Shown piece by piece: positions 60,154 through 64,000 of a stretch of DNA of 64,000 bases. Both the position numbers and the translations under genes were made by a program. Source of the stretch: Planctomycetota bacterium (GTDB lineage Bacteria; Planctomycetota; Planctomycetia; Pirellulales; UBA1268). The stretch covers positions 1 through 64,000 of the forward strand of contig JAGWVR010000006.1 in assembly GCA_018970785.1 (NCBI GenBank), given 5' to 3'. Under the pieces are notes generated by a model that did no database searches, was not told the DNA's origin, and saw nothing but the letters and a program-made list of their open reading frames with translations. Positions within the stretch are counted from its first letter, which is position 1. Every line of letters begins with the position of its first letter.

Positions 60154-60349
60154 GGCGCCCCGTTCGCCACGGCGACGCCCCCGGCTTTTCCGTGGAGACC
60201 GTGGCGGCCAGCCTGGCGACGGATCGTGCAGCCCATCGGTGGCCGTGCCCCGTCCGGTCGGCGTGGCCCGTACCCCATGCGACCGACGGTCCGGCGTCAG
60301 TGGGACCCATGGCCAGACGAGGCGTGCGCCCGGGCGCACGGAAAGTGCC

Positions 60350-62287
60350 GTGAACGACGATTCATCGAGGGCGTCGGCGATCGGAGGCTCTCCGGCCCAC
60401 CGGGACCGCCTCCCCGCCGATACCGGCGCCGCGCCGGCCGCCAATGGCCAGCGGACCGGGCTGGGCACCGGGACCCGTCCCGGCGGTGCCCTGCCTGATT
60501 GGTGTCCGTCGTGGGCGGAGCGGCTCGGCGACGCCTACCTGTCGGGCACGAGTTGCGTCTTCCTGGTGCATGGCAACGTCCGCGATCTGGTGCCGCTCGG
60601 CCCCGAGTCGGCGGCGACGACGACACCTGCGGCCGATCCGGCGGCGGCTTTCGGAACCGTCGGTGACTTCCTCGCCCGCGAGGTCTTCGGCAGCTGGGAC
60701 GTGGTCCTGGCCTACGACGTCGGCAAGGGGCTGCGGCCGTTGGCCGGATCCGATCCGTCGCGGTTGCGCACGATGGTGCAATGGCTTTCCGAGCGGCTCG
60801 GCAACGCCTCGGCCTGGCCGCGCGAGCCCGATGCCGCCCTGGCCGCGATCGACGCGATCCTCGACCGGAATCTCACGGATCCTCCCGAGCAGCGCAAGAA
60901 GATCGCCGTCTTCCTCGACCATGCCCAGTACCTCGTGCCCGACGGCGATACCGCGAGCGCCTCGCGCGGTACCGCCGGCAGGCTCGTCCGGGTCGTCGGC
61001 TGGGCGACCAATCCACTGCTCCGTCGTGTCAACGTCGCGATCGTGCTGCTCGCCGAGACGATGGCCGAGGTCCACCCGCGTCTCGTCACCAATCCGGCGG
61101 TGACTGCGATCGAGGTGCCGCTCCCAGACGCCGACGAACGGCGCCGCTTCGCCCTGGCCACCGCGAGTGCCGTGGGCGTGCCGGCCGGACAGATGGACGC
61201 CGTCGAGCGCATGGCGAAGCTCTCCGCCGGCCTCTCGCTCGAGAGCATCAGGGCGATCGTCACGCTGTCGGCGCGGGAGGGCACGGCGCCCGACGGAGCC
61301 GAATTCGGCGCCAAGAAAAAGGATCTCATCGAGCGGTCGTGCCGGGGGCTGATCGAGTTCATCCAGCCACGCCTGACGCTCGACAACGTCGCCGGTCACG
61401 AGGCCGCGAAGGCACGCCTCGAGGCCGATGCCAAGGCGATCCGTCGTGGCCAGCTCGATGCCGCACCGATGGGCTACCTGATCTGCGGGCCGGTGGGTAC
61501 CGGCAAGAGCTTCATCGCCGAGTGCTACGCCGGCAGCGTCGGGATCCCGTGCGTGGAGTTGAAGAACTTCCGCAGCAAGTACGTCGGCGAGACCGAGGGC
61601 AATCTCGAGCACGCCCTCGGCGTGCTCCGCAGCCTCGGCCCGGTGGTGGTGATCATCGACGAGGCCGATGCGGCCCTCGGCAACCGTGAGTCCGGTGGTG
61701 ACTCAGGAACCAGCGCCCGGGTGTTCTCGATGATCGCCCGGCAGATGGGAGACACCCGCTACCGCGGCAAGATCGTCTGGATGCTCCTCACCAGCCGCCC
61801 TGATCGCCTCCCCATCGACCTCAAGCGACAGGGGCGGGCGGAGGTCCACATTCCCCTCTTCTATCCACACGATCAGGCTGAGATGGAGGCGATGTTCCAG
61901 GCGATGGCGCGGAAATGCCGCGTGAAGCTGGCGCCGGGCCTGCCGGGGCCGGTGGATCTCGAACTCGGCCTGTCCGGGGCCGACATCGAGAGCATCGTCC
62001 TGGCGGCGCGCCGCAAGGGGCTCGAGCGCGCCGCCGCCGCTGCCGAGGAAGGGCGACCGGCTCCCGGCGGCGACGAGATCGGCGTTGCCGATTTCCAGGA
62101 GGCACTCACCGACTTCCTTCCCTCGGCGCAGGGCTTGGAGAAGGAAGCCCAGGAGATCGCCGCCGTCCTCGAATGCACCGAAAAGCGCTTCCTGCCCGAG
62201 CGCTGGCGCGAAGCCGTCAGCCGCCCCGGCGGGCGCGCCGACCTGCAGGAGCGGATGGCTGAGCTGCGCGACATGGCGGGCACCTGA
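60350..62287 (+). CDS. AAA+ ATPase with degenerate N-terminal half
   Basis: This protein of about 645 residues begins with a Pro/Gly-rich stretch. Residues 60-320 look like a degenerate AAA domain (VFLVHGNVRDLVPLG, VVLAYDVGKGLRPLAG, KIAVFLDHAQYL) without a Walker A motif. The second half (330-640) is an active-looking AAA+ module: Walker A GPVGTGKSF, Walker B VVVIIDEADAALGN, sensor and arginine-finger region LLTSRPDRLPIDLKRQGRAE. The closest shape is the Cdc48/Ycf46-like group. GTG 60350 is the best start; the upstream frame is poor. Next to pspA (196-bp gap). Perhaps remodels PspA assemblies. Confidence 0.82.
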   Translation: MNDDSSRASAIGGSPAHRDRLPADTGAAPAANGQRTGLGTGTRPGGALPDWCPSWAERLGDAYLSGTSCVFLVHGNVRDLVPLGPESAATTTPAADPAAAFGTVGDFLAREVFGSWDVVLAYDVGKGLRPLAGSDPSRLRTMVQWLSERLGNASAWPREPDAALAAIDAILDRNLTDPPEQRKKIAVFLDHAQYLVPDGDTASASRGTAGRLVRVVGWATNPLLRRVNVAIVLLAETMAEVHPRLVTNPAVTAIEVPLPDADERRRFALATASAVGVPAGQMDAVERMAKLSAGLSLESIRAIVTLSAREGTAPDGAEFGAKKKDLIERSCRGLIEFIQPRLTLDNVAGHEAAKARLEADAKAIRRGQLDAAPMGYLICGPVGTGKSFIAECYAGSVGIPCVELKNFRSKYVGETEGNLEHALGVLRSLGPVVVIIDEADAALGNRESGGDSGTSARVFSMIARQMGDTRYRGKIVWMLLTSRPDRLPIDLKRQGRAEVHIPLFYPHDQAEMEAMFQAMARKCRVKLAPGLPGPVDLELGLSGADIESIVLAARRKGLERAAAAAEEGRPAPGGDEIGVADFQEALTDFLPSAQGLEKEAQEIAAVLECTEKRFLPERWREAVSRPGGRADLQERMAELRDMAGT

Positions 62288-62371
62288 GCCACGCCCGCGA
62301 AGCACCGACGCCGTTCCGCCCGTCGAGACCGTTTTCCCGTTGGCCGATCCGAAACCCCCGAGGAGTTCACC

Positions 62372-62677
62372 ATGGCCCGTGGTTCCAGCCCCAGCACCCC
62401 CTGGTTCGACGCCACCACCGAGGCGCCGCTGCTGCAGGAGTACGCGCGGAAGCTCGACTCGTTCGTCGACGCGGTCGCCGACGGGCGTGTCGATTCGAAG
62501 GAAGTCGAGGACCAGGAGAAGCGGCTCGTGGCCCTGATGAAGGAGGTCGAGCCACTCCTCTCCCCCGAGGCCCACGAGAAGGTGACCAAGCTGCTGTGCG
62601 AGGTCACGGCCTACGACCTGATGAACATGCTTCACATGGCGGGCCGGGCGCGGCCGCGGACCCGGTTTCAGGGTTGA
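62372..62677 (+). CDS. Hypothetical 101-residue protein of the PspA-AAA cluster
   Basis: The small helical protein (LLQEYARKLDSFVDAVADGR, VDSKEVEDQEKRLVALMKEV, LLCEVTAYDLMNMLHMAGRA) has a good ribosome binding site (GAGGAG) at ATG 62372. It starts 84 bp after the AAA ATPase stop. I do not recognise the family. Its EF-hand-like or helical-bundle composition and its place between a AAA ATPase and an ABC binding protein suggest an adaptor, without proof. Confidence 0.75.
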   Translation: MARGSSPSTPWFDATTEAPLLQEYARKLDSFVDAVADGRVDSKEVEDQEKRLVALMKEVEPLLSPEAHEKVTKLLCEVTAYDLMNMLHMAGRARPRTRFQG

Positions 62678-62721
62678 TCTGACGGCGGTCACGATCCGGT
62701 CGGTTTTTCACGAGGGACACG

Positions 62722-64000
62722 ATGGCGAACGAACCCAAGGCTCCGTTCTGGCTGGCGGTGTGGGCGGTGATCCTCGGACTGGTCGCCCTGGCCGCGTGGC
62801 GGGCCGGGATGTTCGGCGACCGCCCCGTGCCGGCGCCGCGTGCCGCCCCGATGGCCGGGGGGCCCGGCCCGGGCGGTGGTGGACCGGCGCCGGGGGGGGA
62901 CGGTGGGAGCGGCACCGAGGGGCCCATGTCCGAGGCCCCCGACGTCGCCGTGCCCACAACCGTGAAGGAATACACCTTCAAGCCCGCCGAGCGCCTGCCG
63001 CCGGTGAAGGGGGTCAGCGCCTACAAGCCGCTGGAAAACGACACCGTCCGCTTCGCCCTCAACGTCTGGGCCGGTTGGAGCCCGATCATCCTCGCCAACG
63101 ACGGCTTCAAGCCGGGCAAGGTCTGGCAGGCGCCGGGGGGGCGTCCGTTCAAGGTCGAGCTGGTGCTGATCGACGACCCTGTCCAGATGCGGGATGCCTA
63201 CGCGGCCGGTGAGGTCCACGTCGGCTGGGCGACGCTCGACATGCTGCCGTTGTTCGTCGACAGCTTCGCCAAGGATTCGCGGATCATGCCGCGCGTCTAC
63301 CAGCAGGTCGACTTCTCCAACGGTGGCGACGGGATCGTCGTCCGCGACACGATCAAGACGGTCAAGGATCTCGCCGGCAAGAAGCTCGTGATGGCGCAGA
63401 ACTCGCCGAGCCAGTTCTTCGCCCTCAACATGCTCGTTGCCGGCGGGCTGCAGCCGGCGGACGTGGAGATGATCTACGTCACGACGGCGTTCGAGGCCGC
63501 CGCCGCCTTCAACCGCGACAAGAGCATCGCCGGTTGTGTGTCGTGGGCCCCGGACATCTACAACCTCGCCGAAGCCAAGGGCAACCGGATGCTGGTCACG
63601 ACCAAGACCGCCAACCGGCTGATCGCCGACGTCTGGTTCGCCCGGGCGGACTTCGCCAAGGATCACCCCGACAAGGTCGAGGCCCTCGTGCGCGGCATCT
63701 TCGACGCGATGAGCGAGCTGAATCGCGAAGATGTCCGGGCCCGCGTCGCCCAGCTGATGGCCGACGGGTACACGATCCCGGCCGCCGACGCGCTGTCGAT
63801 GCTCGGCGATGCCCACTCGACCAACTGGGCCGAGAACTACCAGTTTTTCCTCAACCGCAACAATCCCGCCAATTTCGAGCGGATCTGGAAGCAGGCTTAC
63901 TACCTGTACCGGAAGGTCGGGGCGATCTCCAACAATCCCGTGCCGTTCGATCAGGTGATGGATTTCTCGGTCCTGCAGAAACTCGGTACCGAGCCGAAAT
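62722..64000 (+). CDS. ABC transporter solute-binding protein (3' end off window)
   Basis: This frame is open to the right edge and absent from the track. It encodes an N-terminal membrane helix (PFWLAVWAVILGLVALAAWR), a Gly/Pro-rich linker, and a type 2 periplasmic binding domain of the NMT1/TauA/SsuA-like group (FALNVWAGWSPIILANDGFK, EVHVGWATLDMLPLFVDSFA, DGIVVRDTIKTVKDLAGKKL, IAGCVSWAPDIYNLAEAKGN). Such proteins bind sulfonates, nitrate or thiamine precursors. It is anchored by an uncleaved helix rather than by a lipid. ATG 62722 follows GAGGGA. At least 426 residues are visible. Confidence 0.85.
   Translation, partial: MANEPKAPFWLAVWAVILGLVALAAWRAGMFGDRPVPAPRAAPMAGGPGPGGGGPAPGGDGGSGTEGPMSEAPDVAVPTTVKEYTFKPAERLPPVKGVSAYKPLENDTVRFALNVWAGWSPIILANDGFKPGKVWQAPGGRPFKVELVLIDDPVQMRDAYAAGEVHVGWATLDMLPLFVDSFAKDSRIMPRVYQQVDFSNGGDGIVVRDTIKTVKDLAGKKLVMAQNSPSQFFALNMLVAGGLQPADVEMIYVTTAFEAAAAFNRDKSIAGCVSWAPDIYNLAEAKGNRMLVTTKTANRLIADVWFARADFAKDHPDKVEALVRGIFDAMSELNREDVRARVAQLMADGYTIPAADALSMLGDAHSTNWAENYQFFLNRNNPANFERIWKQAYYLYRKVGAISNNPVPFDQVMDFSVLQKLGTEPK

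Overview
This 64-kb, very GC-rich window reads as chromosomal DNA of a planctomycete, probably Pirellulales-like (inferred from gene content; no rRNA is present). The planctomycete hallmarks are a DUF1559 pseudopilin-like protein, secreted sulfatases with long export signals, a Tat-exported Gfo/Idh oxidoreductase, an ECF sigma factor overlapping a membrane Ser/Thr kinase, a PEP-CTERM protein, an N-terminal LEPR-type export motif and leucine-rich repeat and FecR-like membrane proteins. Genes are densely packed on both strands. I see no transposase, integrase, CRISPR array or phage module.

Bases 1-15000 form a sulfur island. On the minus strand lie a sulfate ABC importer (sbp-cysT-cysW-cysA) and a YezD-type small protein. 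A near-consensus sigma54 promoter precedes the importer, and a sigma54-dependent activator is transcribed divergently from it. Then come a secreted sulfatase, a plus-strand operon of cysK, a family-2B encapsulin shell protein carrying a cyclic-nucleotide-binding-like domain, and a SufS-type cysteine desulfurase with a 128-residue disordered N-terminal extension, which is the expected encapsulin cargo. An SLC13 anion transporter gene overlaps the desulfurase gene tail to tail. Together these could import or release sulfate, make cysteine, strip its sulfur inside a protein nanocompartment and so store or buffer sulfur. This is the most exciting system in the window. A beta-carbonic anhydrase, a methyltransferase, a PEP-CTERM protease and a histone-deacetylase-fold enzyme follow.

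Bases 18000-34000 are mostly secreted degradative and surface functions: two-part beta-propeller/phosphoesterase protein, a compatible-solute-type ABC importer, a metzincin-motif metalloprotease translationally coupled to a second sulfatase, a cyclophilin followed by six exact 50-residue repeats, PPK2 polyphosphate kinase and a sialidase-like protein, then tRNA-Arg, a glycosyltransferase and a lipoate-ligase-like protein. Bases 34000-47500 carry a HEAT protein, a divergent AroE homologue, TPR and FecR-like proteins, then hpf-ptsN-HPr-EI (a phosphotransferase chain without sugar permease), RNase E/G, a second propeller/phosphoesterase paralogue and an orphan ribosomal protein L21 gene.

Bases 47500-64000 hold a UbiD decarboxylase, OsmC, the ECF/kinase pair, a TolC-like protein, RarA, Dtd, tRNA-His, a Gfo/Idh oxidoreductase, an LRR protein and, at the right edge, a membrane-stress-like cluster of PspA, an AAA+ ATPase, a 101-residue protein and an ABC solute-binding protein that runs off the window. 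Starts were chosen from Shine-Dalgarno sequences and family alignment from memory; no database search was possible.
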